DNA of 64,000 bases from Sulfitobacter sp. 20_GPM-1509m (GCF_000620505.1 NZ_JIBC01000009.1:124001-188000); one strand, 5' to 3'; positions 35,512 to 44,905 are shown, counted from the first letter of the stretch. Notes: generated by a model from the sequence alone, not told the origin. Made by a program: numbers and translations.

Positions 35512-36609
35512 TTATGACGGGCCTGTCTGTTCGGTGCTGCGCAACCTTGGCAGTGCCCAGCCTGCAATGCTGACGGCCAGCACGATGCGGAACAGGTGGT
35601 GGACGGTCACGGCCACCGGGCTGATCCCCAGGCTGAGTGCGACAAGGCCCATTTCGGTCACACCGCCGGGCGCCAGGCTGATGATCAGTGCAATAAGCGG
35701 CAGGCTGGACCAGGGCGCCAGAATCGCGGCAAAGCCCACGGCCACCGTCAGCATCACCGCCACGCTGATACAGCCAAAGCCGAACGCCCGCGCGAGGCTG
35801 CGCAAGGACGATCCGGCGAACAGCACGCCCAATCCAGCGCCGATTACAAGTTGAGCGGCAGAGAGCAGCCAGCGCGGGCTTGCCACATCCAGCACGCCGC
35901 TGCCGTGGGCGATGGCGCTCAGCAGCATAGGGCCGATCATATAGGATGCGGGCAGGCGCAGCACACGGCCCAGCCAGATCCCGATGCCGCAGAGTACGGC
36001 GATTTCCCCCAGATCCAGCAGCCCCGCTGGCGTGGCGTCAAATGCTTGTCCCGCCGCGCTTCCGACCACGATTCCGGTGGCCAGATAATAGGCGGTGGGG
36101 ATGGCGATAATCACCAATACGACGCGGGCAAAATGCTGGGTGCTCAGCACGCGCGGGTCGGCGCCTGCGGCTTCGCCCAGGGTCACCGCTTCGATCAGCC
36201 CGCCGGGCATCGCGGCGAAAAAGGCCGTCACGGCGTCAAAACCTGCCAGCCTGCGATAGATCAGAAAGCTGGCGGCATGGGTGCAGACCACGAAAGGAAT
36301 CACCGCCAGCACTGACAGCCACAGTTGCGGCAACTGTTCGAGAAGTGTCGGCGAAAACGTGGCCCCGATCATGACGCCAATCAGCGAAATACTGGCCTTG
36401 CGCATGGTTTGCAAAACCGGCCGCGCTGCGGTGTCGGGTTGTCCTGCGCTGCGCCAGATGGACCACGCACCAACCAGAATCAATGCGCCCAGAAGAAAGG
36501 GCAGCGGCGCGCCCAGCCAGTTCGCAACCGCAGCGCCAATCGCCCCGATCAGCAGGATCAGCCCTGTGGGGCGCAGTTCGGCGCGACCGTCGGCGAGGGT
36601 AAAGGGCAT
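35512..36609 (-). CDS. AbrB family membrane protein (ammonia monooxygenase-like permease)
   Basis: Polytopic inner-membrane protein of 365 residues made of two AbrB duplication repeats, each with several hydrophobic helices. The family motif region GAPLPFLLGALILVGAWSIW lies near residue 30, and PASYMIGPMLLSAIAHGSGV is the corresponding piece in the second half. AbrB proteins are thought to be transporters, despite the old ammonia-monooxygenase label. The start at 36609 (MPFTLADGRAELRPTG) was chosen over a longer polar extension. It is divergent from the TRAP gene set. Confidence 0.85.
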   Translation of the reverse strand: MPFTLADGRAELRPTGLILLIGAIGAAVANWLGAPLPFLLGALILVGAWSIWRSAGQPDTAARPVLQTMRKASISLIGVMIGATFSPTLLEQLPQLWLSVLAVIPFVVCTHAASFLIYRRLAGFDAVTAFFAAMPGGLIEAVTLGEAAGADPRVLSTQHFARVVLVIIAIPTAYYLATGIVVGSAAGQAFDATPAGLLDLGEIAVLCGIGIWLGRVLRLPASYMIGPMLLSAIAHGSGVLDVASPRWLLSAAQLVIGAGLGVLFAGSSLRSLARAFGFGCISVAVMLTVAVGFAAILAPWSSLPLIALIISLAPGGVTEMGLVALSLGISPVAVTVHHLFRIVLAVSIAGWALPRLRSTEQTGPS

Positions 36610-37012
36610 AAAAGCGTTCCGTTCCGTGTGTTGCGTGCATTTGCGCAGAGACGCATGCGGACTTCCAGACGACATAGCCAGATGCGCCACCATTGCGACG
36701 CCCCGGGAGAGGGAATTTTGTGCTGTATGTGGCCTGATATGGCACTATTTTGCAGAAACCTTGGGCGCGGCCACGGGATATTCACCATGAAAACAAAGAT
36801 GTTCCGGGTGTCCTGCGTCGGGCCGTCTGAAATTGTGATCACCGTTTAACTGGAATCTGTTCTATCGTGCACAATTACAGATCGGTGACTTTGGTTTAGG
36901 AGGGGGCAAAGGTTACAAAATCGGGTGACAGCCCAACGACCTTGCCCTACCAATTTGCCGCAACGACACAAGTCAGACCCGCCGCAAGAGCGAGTCATTA
37001 GGGAGGAAGACC
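36610..37012. other. Intergenic region between the AbrB permease and TRAP genes
   Basis: 403 bases with no convincing gene. A cluster of TGCG/TGCA elements lies at 36631-36661 near the permease start, and a GTGCAC palindrome at 36867-36872 lies upstream of dctP. Both resemble the TGCA-type elements before the ligase and boxC genes. A 20-codon ORF at 36787-36849 has no ribosome site. A GGGAGGAAG ribosome site precedes dctP. Confidence 0.5.
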
Positions 37013-38053
37013 ATGACCATCACTCGTAAATCATTTCTGTCGCTGGCAGGCGCTGCTGTGCTGGCGCTGGGGCTGGGAACAGCGCCCGCGTCGGCTCAGG
37101 AAGTCACGCTGAGCCTGCACCAGTTCCTGCCGGCGCAGGCAAACGTGCCTCGTCTGGTGCTGGATGTCTGGGCCGACAATGTGGAGAAGGACAGCGGCGG
37201 GCGTATCAAAGTCGACCGTTATCCGTCGATGCAACTGGGCGGCACCCCGCCCGAGCTGATGGACCAGGCGATTGATGGCGTGGCGGACATCGTCTGGACC
37301 GTTGTGGGCTATACCCCCGGTCGCTACCCGTCGACCGAAGTGTTCGAACTGCCCTTCATGATGACCAATGCCCGCGCCGCAAGCCGCGCCTATTGGGAAA
37401 TGTTCGAAGAGCACATGAAAGACACCGAGTTCAAAGATGTACATATTCTGGGCACTTGGGTACATGGTCCGGGCATGATCCACGCCAACCGCGAGATCAA
37501 GGTGCCCGGCGACATGGCCGGTCTGAAAATCCGCGGCGGTTCGCGTCTGATCAATGACTATCTGTCGGTTCTGGGCGCCACACCCGTCGGTATGCCCGTC
37601 CCCGCCGTGTCCGAAGGCCTGTCCAAGGGCGTGATCGACGGCACCACAATTCCGTGGGAAGTCACCAGCGCGCTGAAAGTGCCGGAACTGGTGCACAACC
37701 ACACCGAGTTCGAAGGCAAGGCGCTGTACGTCCTGACCTTTGTTCTGGCGATGAACAAGGACCGCTACGACTCGCTGCCCGATGACCTGAAAAAGGTGAT
37801 CGACGACAACTCGGGTCTGGAATTCTCGGTCTTTGCCGGTGGCACACAAGCCGATGCCGATGGCCCTGCGCGCGAAGCGGCGGTTGCCTTGGGCAACAAC
37901 ATCGTGACCGTGTCCCAAGAGGACGCCAAAGCGTGGCGTGACGCGGCCCAGCCCGTCTATGACGCCTGGATCGCTGACATGGACAGCAAAGGTATCGACG
38001 GTCAGGAGCTGATCGACGAAGCCACCATGCTGATGGAAAAATACAGCCAGTAA
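37013..38053 (+). CDS. TRAP transporter substrate-binding protein, DctP family
   Basis: Periplasmic receptor of 346 residues. The signal peptide (MTITRKSFLSLAGAAVLALG, cleavage after ASA near residue 28) precedes a DctP domain with the conserved AGLKIRGGSRLINDYLSVLG and VSEGLSKGVIDGTTIPWEV regions; the arginine in KIRGG normally binds the substrate carboxylate. It heads dctP-dctQ-dctM. Because the next genes activate and degrade benzoate, an aromatic carboxylate is the likely substrate. That is inference from context. Confidence 0.93.
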   Translation: MTITRKSFLSLAGAAVLALGLGTAPASAQEVTLSLHQFLPAQANVPRLVLDVWADNVEKDSGGRIKVDRYPSMQLGGTPPELMDQAIDGVADIVWTVVGYTPGRYPSTEVFELPFMMTNARAASRAYWEMFEEHMKDTEFKDVHILGTWVHGPGMIHANREIKVPGDMAGLKIRGGSRLINDYLSVLGATPVGMPVPAVSEGLSKGVIDGTTIPWEVTSALKVPELVHNHTEFEGKALYVLTFVLAMNKDRYDSLPDDLKKVIDDNSGLEFSVFAGGTQADADGPAREAAVALGNNIVTVSQEDAKAWRDAAQPVYDAWIADMDSKGIDGQELIDEATMLMEKYSQ

Positions 38054-38065
38054 CCGGACCTGTGC

Positions 38066-38099
38066 GCAGCGGCATGTGGAGGCACATGCCGCTGCTTTT
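38066..38099 (+). terminator. Strong terminator-like hairpin between dctP and dctQ
   Basis: A perfect 13-bp stem, GCAGCGGCATGTG (38066-38078) with CACATGCCGCTGC (38083-38095), a 4-nt loop and TTTT. It sits inside the operon, so it likely lowers expression of the permeases relative to the binding protein. Confidence 0.9.
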
Positions 38100-38132
38100 C
38101 CTCGTATTCCCCACCCATAACCCGGAGTCCAC

Positions 38133-38714
38133 ATGACACGCCTGGTCACCTGGCTTGCCCGCGCCACTGCCGTTCTTGGCGGTCTGGTTCTGTGCGCCCT
38201 GATTGTGCTGACAACCCTGTCAATCATCGGGCGCAGCCTGAACAAGCTGTTTCACACCGGCATCGCGCAATCCGCTTTTGGGGGGCTGTCAAACTGGGCA
38301 ATCAATGCGGGCGTGGGTGAGATCAACGGCTCGTACGAGCTGCTTGAGGCAGGCGTGGCCTTTTCCATTTTTGCGTTCTTTCCGGTCTGCCAGCTTTATT
38401 CCGGTCACGCGACGGTGGATGTGTTCACCTCTGCTCTGCCGCCGCGTGCACTGGCGGCGTTGCGGGCGTTCTGGGAGATCGTGCTGGCCGCCACCATCGT
38501 GTTCCTGACCTTCAGGCTGGCCGATGGGATGATGCGCTATGTGAACAACGGTGAAACCACGTTGTTTCTGCAGTTTCCCGTCTGGTGGAGCTATGCCGCC
38601 AGCGTCGTTGCGGCCACGGTCGCATCCATCACGGCCGTGTACTGCGCCTGTGCCCGCGTCGCCGAGGTGGCTTTGGGCCGTGCGGTCATGCCCAACGACC
38701 ACATAGGGGAATAA
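38133..38714 (+). CDS. TRAP transporter small permease, DctQ family
   Basis: Small membrane subunit of 193 residues with four predicted helices: ATAVLGGLVLCALIVLTTLS near residue 11, a second near 70-88, a third near 108-128 and a fourth near 150-170. The sequence has the DctQ-type cytoplasmic loop YSGHATVDVFTSALPPRALA. It follows the intra-operon hairpin and precedes dctM by 6 bases. Confidence 0.9.
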   Translation: MTRLVTWLARATAVLGGLVLCALIVLTTLSIIGRSLNKLFHTGIAQSAFGGLSNWAINAGVGEINGSYELLEAGVAFSIFAFFPVCQLYSGHATVDVFTSALPPRALAALRAFWEIVLAATIVFLTFRLADGMMRYVNNGETTLFLQFPVWWSYAASVVAATVASITAVYCACARVAEVALGRAVMPNDHIGE

Positions 38715-38720
38715 ACCGCG

Positions 38721-40073
38721 ATGCAATGGTTCCTTGACCTTTTGCCCTTGTCCGACCTCAGCCGTATCGAGCTTGGGTTCTGGTCGTTCCCGATCCTGCT
38801 GGGGCTGATCTTTTTGCGCGCGCCCATCGGATTGGCGATGCTGCTGTGCGGTTTTGGCGGCTGGTATTTTGCCATGAACGGCAACCCCACACCGCTGCTG
38901 GCCAAGCTGAAATCCGAGACCTATTCGACCTTTTCCAGCTATTCGCTGACGATCATCCCGATGTTCCTGCTGATGGGCCAGTTCGCCACGCTGTCGGGCA
39001 TGTCCACCGCGCTGTTCAAGGCCGCCGAAAGCTTTCTGGGCCACCGACGCGGCGGGGTGGCTATGGCCGCCGTCGGCGCCTGCGCAGGGTTCGGCGCGAT
39101 CTGCGGGTCGTCGCTGGCCACCGCGGCCACCATGAGCCGTGTGGCCCTGCCGGAACTGCGCCGCTACGGCTATTCAGGCGGGTTTTCCACCGCGACGCTG
39201 GCAGCGGGTGGCACGCTGGGCATCCTGATCCCGCCTTCGGTCATTCTGGTGATCTACGCGATCATCACCGAACAGAACATCGCCAAGCTGTTCCTGGCTG
39301 CTTTCATCCCCGGCATTCTGGCGGCGGTGGGCTATGTCCTGACCATTTCGATCTATGTGCGCCTGTACCCCGATTCCGCAGGCACCCGCCAACCGCAACC
39401 GATGTCCGAGCGCTGGAAGGCGCTGGCCGAGACCTGGCCGGTTCTGCTGATCTTTGGCCTGGTGGTCGGTGGCATTTACGCGGGTTGGTTCACACCCACC
39501 GAAGGCTCTGCCGTCGGGGCCGCGGGCACCGGGCTGGTGGCGCTGGTGTCGGGCAACCTGAACTGGGCGGTGTTCCGCGATTCGCTGATTGGCACGGCCA
39601 AGACCACGGCGATGATCTTTTTCATCGTGCTGGGGGCGGGGTTCTACAACGGCTTTCTGGCGCTGTCCGGCGTGCCGCAGTTCATGGCCGATTACGTGCT
39701 GGGTCAGGGCCTTAGCCCGTGGGTCGTGCTGATCATCATCCTGTTCTTCTATCTGGTCTTTGGCTGCGTGATGGACAGCCTGTCGATGATCCTGCTGACG
39801 GTGCCGATCTTTTTCCCTGTCATTTCGGCGATGGATTTCGGCATGTCGCCCGAACACGTGGCGATCTGGTTCGGCATCCTTGTGCTGATCGTGGTCGAGG
39901 TCGGGCTGATCACGCCGCCGGTGGGGATGAACCTGTTCATCATCAACGCGATGGACCGCACGACCCCGATCACCGAGACCTACAAGGCGGTGATGTTCTT
40001 TGTCGGCAGCGACATCGTCAGGGTGGCGATCCTTGTGGCCTTTCCGGCCATCACGCTGTTTCTGATTCCCTAG
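38721..40073 (+). CDS. TRAP transporter large permease, DctM family
   Basis: Main transport subunit of 450 residues, with about 12 hydrophobic segments. The DctM-type features are the repeated helical hairpins ICGSSLATAATMSRVALPEL and, in the second half, VFGCVMDSLSMILLTVPIFF, ending with ITPPVGMNLFIINAMDRTT. It couples Na+ (usually) to uptake of the substrate held by DctP. It precedes the acyl-CoA ligase gene by 10 bases. Confidence 0.94.
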   Translation: MQWFLDLLPLSDLSRIELGFWSFPILLGLIFLRAPIGLAMLLCGFGGWYFAMNGNPTPLLAKLKSETYSTFSSYSLTIIPMFLLMGQFATLSGMSTALFKAAESFLGHRRGGVAMAAVGACAGFGAICGSSLATAATMSRVALPELRRYGYSGGFSTATLAAGGTLGILIPPSVILVIYAIITEQNIAKLFLAAFIPGILAAVGYVLTISIYVRLYPDSAGTRQPQPMSERWKALAETWPVLLIFGLVVGGIYAGWFTPTEGSAVGAAGTGLVALVSGNLNWAVFRDSLIGTAKTTAMIFFIVLGAGFYNGFLALSGVPQFMADYVLGQGLSPWVVLIIILFFYLVFGCVMDSLSMILLTVPIFFPVISAMDFGMSPEHVAIWFGILVLIVVEVGLITPPVGMNLFIINAMDRTTPITETYKAVMFFVGSDIVRVAILVAFPAITLFLIP

Positions 40074-40083
40074 AGGTTCCCAG

Positions 40084-41886
40084 ATGTCCCATACGCCGAT
40101 CCTTGCCCCACATTCCGTGACGCGCGAGGATCGTGCGGACGGGTCCATTCTGCTGCGGGCTGATGCGCCTTTGGGCGACGTGGCGCGCAACAGCGGCGTC
40201 TGGCTGGACCATTGGGCGCAGACCACGCCGGATGCGGTGTTTCTGGCGGAACGGTCGGGCGCAGGCTGGCGGCGCGAAAGCTACGCCAGCGTCCGGCAAA
40301 AGGCGCGGGCGATTGCGGGGTGGTTTCTGGGGCAGGGCATGGGGCCGGATACGCCGGTTCTGATCCTGTCGGGCAACAGCATCGACCACGCGCTGCTGAC
40401 GCTGGGGGCGCATTACGTCGGCGTGCCGACAGTGCCGGTGGCCGAGCAGTACACGCTGATCCCCGCAGCCCACGGACGGCTGGATTACGTGGTGAACCTG
40501 ATCAAACCCGCCCGCGTTTTTGCCGCCGATGGCGCGGCCTATGCGGCGGGGCTGGCGCGGGCGAACTGCCCTGCGATTGCGTCAGATCCGGGTGATACCG
40601 GCGCCACGCCGCTTGCCGACCTGCTGGCCCATTCCGATGCCGGGGTCGATGCGGCCTTTGCCACGGTCGGGCCGGATACGGTGGCCAAGATCCTGCTTAC
40701 ATCAGGCTCTACCTCGGACCCCAAGGGGGTTTTGACCACCCAGCGGATGATGACCACCAACCAGACCCAGCTTGCCCAGGGCCTGCCGTTTCTGCGCCAG
40801 CGTCCGCCGGTGATCGTGGACTGGCTGCCGTGGAACCATGTCTTTGGCGGGTCGCATAATTTCAACATGGTGCTGTCGGGTGGCGGCAGCCTGTACATCG
40901 ACGATGGCAAACCGCTGCCGGCCCTGTTCGGGCGCACGCTGGAGAACCTGTCGATGGTGCCCGGCACTGTCAGTTTTAACGTGCCTGTGGGCTTTGCCCA
41001 GCTTCTGACCGCGCTTCAGAATGATGCGGCCCTGCGCGAGACGTATTTCCGCGACCTCGACATGATCTTTTACGCCGGTGCGTCCCTGCCCCAAGAGACC
41101 TGGGCCGGGCTGGAGACGCTGGCCACCCAGACCGGACGCCGCGTGCCGCTGATCACCTCGTCCTGGGGGCTGACCGAAACCGCGCCGGGGGCTTTGCTGC
41201 AACAGGTGCCTGCGCGCGGTGCGGGTATCGTCGGCGTGCCTCTGCCGGGTGTGACGGTCAAGCTGGTGCCCGACGCCAACATGCGCTGTGACGTGCGGGT
41301 CAGCGGGCCGTCGATCATGCGGGCCTATCTGGACAACCCGACCAAGACCGCCGAGGCCTTCGACGACGAGGGTTATTTTATCACTGGCGACGCGATGCGG
41401 TTTGTCGATGAGGCCGACCCCAACCTTGGCCTGCGGTTCGACGGGCGCATGTCCGAAGACTTTAAACTGATGACCGGCACATGGGTGCAGGCGGCGAACC
41501 TGCGGCTCGAGATGCTGGCGCTGCTGGCCCCCTATGCCGCCGACATCGTGGTGACGGGGCAGGGGCGTGACCAGATCGGGCTGTTGATCCTTCCGAACCG
41601 CGCGGCCATCGCCAAAGCCGGGATGACGCTGGATACGGAAAACGGGGCTGGTATCTGCCCCGACCTGGCAGACATCCTGCGCAGCCGTTTGCGCGAAAGG
41701 GCGGCGGATGCCACCGGCTCGGCCACCCGCGTCACCCGCGCGCTGATTCTGTCAGACCCGCCCGACATGGGCGAAGGCGAGGCGACGGCCAAGGGCAACA
41801 TCAACTTTGCCAGGCTGCTGGCCCGCCGCGCCCGGCTGGTGGACCGTCTGTATGACGACGCAGACCCGGCGACGATCACGATCTGA
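40084..41886 (+). CDS. Acyl-CoA ligase, feruloyl-CoA synthase-like
   Basis: AMP-forming CoA ligase of 600 residues. The adenylate motif is LLTSGSTSDPKGVLTTQRM (near residue 203). The second motif is SSWGLTETAPGALLQQVPAR, and the TGD-type motif is YFITGDAMRFVDE. The sequence matches feruloyl-CoA synthase relatives (N-terminal RADAPLGDVARNSGVWLDHW) more than benzoate-CoA ligase. Directly after the TRAP genes, it probably activates the imported aromatic or phenylpropanoid acid. No enoyl-CoA hydratase/aldolase for ferulate lies nearby, so the substrate stays open. Confidence 0.85.
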   Translation: MSHTPILAPHSVTREDRADGSILLRADAPLGDVARNSGVWLDHWAQTTPDAVFLAERSGAGWRRESYASVRQKARAIAGWFLGQGMGPDTPVLILSGNSIDHALLTLGAHYVGVPTVPVAEQYTLIPAAHGRLDYVVNLIKPARVFAADGAAYAAGLARANCPAIASDPGDTGATPLADLLAHSDAGVDAAFATVGPDTVAKILLTSGSTSDPKGVLTTQRMMTTNQTQLAQGLPFLRQRPPVIVDWLPWNHVFGGSHNFNMVLSGGGSLYIDDGKPLPALFGRTLENLSMVPGTVSFNVPVGFAQLLTALQNDAALRETYFRDLDMIFYAGASLPQETWAGLETLATQTGRRVPLITSSWGLTETAPGALLQQVPARGAGIVGVPLPGVTVKLVPDANMRCDVRVSGPSIMRAYLDNPTKTAEAFDDEGYFITGDAMRFVDEADPNLGLRFDGRMSEDFKLMTGTWVQAANLRLEMLALLAPYAADIVVTGQGRDQIGLLILPNRAAIAKAGMTLDTENGAGICPDLADILRSRLRERAADATGSATRVTRALILSDPPDMGEGEATAKGNINFARLLARRARLVDRLYDDADPATITI

Positions 41887-41895
41887 CGTCAAATC

Positions 41896-41965
41896 TTGCA
41901 CTAAGTTGCGCAAAGTGCGCGGTCCTGTTGCGATATCCTGAGATTGGCGCACGATAGCGCACAAA
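41896..41965. promoter_or_regulatory. Repeat-rich promoter region of the benzoate-CoA ligase gene
   Basis: Contains a TTGCGCAA palindrome (41906-41913) flanked by GCACT (41898-41902) and AGTGC (41914-41918), and two GCGCAC copies 10 bases apart (41947 and 41957). Regulators of the BzdR/BoxR type recognise TGCA-containing repeats, so this is a plausible BoxR operator. Inferred. Confidence 0.45.
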
Positions 41966-41991
41966 TCGAGATGTCTTTGGGAGGAGCGTCT

Positions 41992-43539
41992 ATGTCCAGC
42001 GTAGCCAGCGCGAATGCAGCCAGCTATTTCGTCGATCGTCATGTGGAAGAGGGGCGCGGCGGCAAGGTTGCCTTTCGGGAATACGGCAGCGGGCGCAGCC
42101 TGACCTATGGCGATCTTGCGGACACCTCGGGGCGCGTCGCCACCGCCCTTGCGCAGCATGGCATCGTGCCGGAACAGCGGGTTGCGATGTTGGTGCTGGA
42201 CACCATCGAATTTCCGCAAATCTTCTGGGGTGCGCTCAAGGCGGGGGTCATTCCGGTCCCGCTGAACACGCTGTTGGCCACGTCGGTCTATGACGCGATC
42301 CTGCGCGACAGCCGTGCCACGACGCTGTTCGTGTCGGATGTGCTGTATGACACGGTCGCACCGGCACTGGCGGACAATCCGTTCGTGAAAACCGTTGTCG
42401 TGATCGGGGGCGCAGCACCTGACGGTACCACGTCCTACCAGAGCTTTCTGGACACCGCCGACGCCCCCACCCTGGCCTTTGACGCGAATGCGGACGAGGT
42501 GGCGTTCTGGCTGTATTCCTCAGGCTCGACCGGCCAGCCCAAGGGCGTGCATCACATCCACTCCAGCCTGAAAGCCACCGCCGACACCTATGGCGCGCAG
42601 GTGCTGGGCCTGCGCGAGGATGATGTTGTGTTCTCGGCGGCCAAGTTCTTTTTCGCCTACGGGCTTGGCAATGCAATGACCTTTCCGATGGCGGTGGGGG
42701 CCACGACCGTGTTGTTTGCAGGCCGCCCCACACCGGACAGTGTCGTGGACATTCTGAACGCCGAACAGCCCACGGTGTTCTGCGGCGTGCCCACGCTTTA
42801 TGCTGCCTTGTCGGCCTTTATGGATAAGAACGGCCCGGCCAAAGCGCCCTTGCGCCGCTGTATCTCGGCGGGCGAGGCGCTGCCCGAGGATGTAGGCAAG
42901 CGTTGGGAAAAACACACAGGCGTCGAAATTCTCGACGGTGTGGGGTCGACCGAGATGCTGCACATCTTCCTCAGCAACCGCCCCGGCGATGTCGTCTATG
43001 GCACTTCGGGCGTGGCGGTGCCGGGCTATGCGGTGCGGCTGGTGGACGAGGCAGGGCAGGACGTGGCCACCGGCGAGGTGGGCGAACTGCTGGTGCAAGG
43101 CGACAGCGCCGCCAGTTGCTATTGGAACCAGCGCGCCAAGACGCGCACCACGTTCGAGGGCACCTGGACCCGCACCGGCGACAAATACGAACGCCGCGAT
43201 GACGGACGGTTCGTCTACTGCGGGCGCACCGATGATATGTTCAAGGTGTCCGGCATCTGGGTCAGCCCGTTCGAGGTGGAAAGCGCCATCATCAGCCACG
43301 CCGATGTGCTCGAGGCCGCAGTGGTCGCCGCGCGCGACGACGACGGGCTGGAAAAGCCCAAGGCGTTTGTGGTGCTGAACGCTGGCATGTCGCCCGACGG
43401 CATCGAGGCCATGCTGAAAGAGCATGTGAAAACGAAAATCGGCAAATGGAAATATCCGCGCTGGATCACCTGTGTCGATGAATTGCCCAAGACGGCAACC
43501 GGCAAGATCCAGCGTTTCAAACTGCGAGAGGATGCATGA
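41992..43539 (+). CDS. Benzoate-CoA ligase
   Basis: Activates benzoate (or a substituted benzoate) to its CoA thioester with ATP, the first step of the box pathway. The 515-residue enzyme carries WLYSSGSTGQPKGVHHIHSS (near residue 178), the substrate region FAYGLGNAMTFPMAVGATT and GVGSTEMLHIFLSNRPGD. These are characteristic of the benzoate-CoA ligase family. A GGGAGGAG site precedes ATG 41992. Its stop overlaps the following hydrolase start (ATGA). Confidence 0.93.
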   Translation: MSSVASANAASYFVDRHVEEGRGGKVAFREYGSGRSLTYGDLADTSGRVATALAQHGIVPEQRVAMLVLDTIEFPQIFWGALKAGVIPVPLNTLLATSVYDAILRDSRATTLFVSDVLYDTVAPALADNPFVKTVVVIGGAAPDGTTSYQSFLDTADAPTLAFDANADEVAFWLYSSGSTGQPKGVHHIHSSLKATADTYGAQVLGLREDDVVFSAAKFFFAYGLGNAMTFPMAVGATTVLFAGRPTPDSVVDILNAEQPTVFCGVPTLYAALSAFMDKNGPAKAPLRRCISAGEALPEDVGKRWEKHTGVEILDGVGSTEMLHIFLSNRPGDVVYGTSGVAVPGYAVRLVDEAGQDVATGEVGELLVQGDSAASCYWNQRAKTRTTFEGTWTRTGDKYERRDDGRFVYCGRTDDMFKVSGIWVSPFEVESAIISHADVLEAAVVAARDDDGLEKPKAFVVLNAGMSPDGIEAMLKEHVKTKIGKWKYPRWITCVDELPKTATGKIQRFKLREDA

Positions 43540-44348
43540 TGGACTGGACCAACGGATTTATCGACATAGACGGGGCATCGCTGGAATACGCCTGCTTTGG
43601 CGCGGCACCCGGTGACGCACCCACGCTGGTGATGCTGCATGAGGGGCTGGGCAGCGTGGCGCAATGGCACGACCTGCCGCAGAGGCTGGCCGATCAGACG
43701 GGCTTTGGCGTTCTGGCCTATTCGCGGGCGGGCTACGGCCAGTCGAGTGCGGTCGATCTTCCACGCCCGCTGGATTACCAGACGCGCGAGGCGGTGGATG
43801 TGCTGGGGCCGCTGCTGGATGCGGCCGGTGTGCAGGACTGTGTGCTGCTGGGCCATTCGGATGGTGCGACGATTGCCGCGATTTATGCGGGCAGTGTCAG
43901 CGACATGCGGGTGCGCGGGTTGATCCTGATCGCGCCGCATTTCTTTACCGAACCGGGTGGGCTGGCTGCGATTGCCGCGACCAAGGACGCATATGAAAAC
44001 GGTGACCTGAAGCAGAAGCTGGCGAAATACCACGCCCATCCCGACAGCGCCTATTACGGCTGGCATGACAGCTGGACGCATCCCGACTATGCCGCGTGGA
44101 ACGTGGCAGACAGCATCGACCATTGGCGCATTCCGGTGCTGGCGGTGCAGGGCATGGACGATCCTTACGGCACGATGGCCCAGATCGACGAGATCGACAG
44201 CCGCATCTATTCACCGTTGGAAACGCTGGTTCTGGAAGGTGTCGGCCACGCGCCCCACCGCGAGGCGACAGACCGGACAATCGCGGCCATCACTGATTTC
44301 TGCGCACGGCTCAAGCGTATGGAAGACGCCGAGGTGGAACTTGCCTGA
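43536..44348 (+). CDS. Alpha/beta hydrolase
   Basis: Hydrolase of 270 residues. The nucleophile elbow is LGHSDGATIAAIYA, with Ser in GHSDG (near residue 108); the acid is likely Asp in VQGMDDPYGT and the histidine is in EGVGHAPHRE. It overlaps the benzoate-CoA ligase gene by 4 bp and precedes DUF309. In aromatic pathways such enzymes hydrolyse ring-opened CoA thioesters or lactones; here the substrate is inferred only. Confidence 0.88.
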   Translation: MMDWTNGFIDIDGASLEYACFGAAPGDAPTLVMLHEGLGSVAQWHDLPQRLADQTGFGVLAYSRAGYGQSSAVDLPRPLDYQTREAVDVLGPLLDAAGVQDCVLLGHSDGATIAAIYAGSVSDMRVRGLILIAPHFFTEPGGLAAIAATKDAYENGDLKQKLAKYHAHPDSAYYGWHDSWTHPDYAAWNVADSIDHWRIPVLAVQGMDDPYGTMAQIDEIDSRIYSPLETLVLEGVGHAPHREATDRTIAAITDFCARLKRMEDAEVELA

Positions 44349-44787
44349 GTTGCCCGGCGGCACTCCTGCGCCGGCGCACGCCTATGTGCCCGGCCAGACG
44401 GCCCGCCACCCCGAGGGCTGGTTCGATCCGCTGAAAACGGTCAACGCCGACCCTTTCGACAGCCCCGCAATGCGGGCCGGTCTGGATTATCTGCACGCCG
44501 GATATTTCTGGGAATGCCACGAGGTTCTGGAAGCCGTCTGGCTGGCGCTGCCCGATCCGTCAGCGGAGCGGCACATGGTGCAGGCGGTGATCCAGCTGGC
44601 CAACGCACGGCTGAAGCTGGCGATGGGGCGGCCAAAGGCCACGCTGCGTCTGTGCGCCATGGTGCAGGAACATCTGGTCGCAGGCCGCGCCAGCCGTCCG
44701 ATTCCCGGCGCGACACCTACCGACCTGCTGGAATGGGCAGCGAATGCTGCGGAACTGGCCGCTCAAGCGGCTGATAGTGAACTATAA
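44341..44787 (+). CDS. DUF309 domain-containing protein
   Basis: 148-residue protein with the DUF309 signature YLHAGYFWECHEVLEAVWLA (about residues 47-66): a conserved His, Tyr, Trp-like, Glu and second His-Glu pattern that resembles a metal site. The start is a TTG at 44341 that overlaps the hydrolase stop; another TTG at 44350 is possible. The family is of unknown function and is widespread. It closes the ligase-hydrolase unit. Confidence 0.8.
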   Translation: MPELPGGTPAPAHAYVPGQTARHPEGWFDPLKTVNADPFDSPAMRAGLDYLHAGYFWECHEVLEAVWLALPDPSAERHMVQAVIQLANARLKLAMGRPKATLRLCAMVQEHLVAGRASRPIPGATPTDLLEWAANAAELAAQAADSEL

Positions 44788-44864
44788 TGCTATATGTGCG
44801 CAGTATAACGCCTAATTCTTGGTTCGGAACGTTTAACTTTGTAACTATACTACACAAGAAGCCA

Positions 44865-44903
44865 GTGCAGCCCGTTCTGCACCCCGCCAAAAGGACACTT
44901 GCA
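44865..44903. promoter_or_regulatory. Putative BoxR operator upstream of boxC
   Basis: A perfect inverted repeat GTGCAG (44865-44870) and CTGCAC (44877-44882), each with a TGCA core, spaced by 6 bases. A further TTGCAC lies at 44899-44904 just before the boxC GTG start. The TTGCAC element also occurs before the ligase gene. Position and TGCA content fit a BoxR site. Confidence 0.5.
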
Positions 44904-44905
44904 CC

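Noticed and set aside
36787-36849. A 20-codon ORF upstream of the TRAP genes (MKTKMFRV...)
   Set aside because: Too short and no ribosome site; no leader-peptide features such as repeated codons.
40084-41886. Calling this gene feruloyl-CoA synthase with a full ferulate route
   Set aside because: The hydratase/lyase and vanillin dehydrogenase partners are absent, so the substrate is left open.
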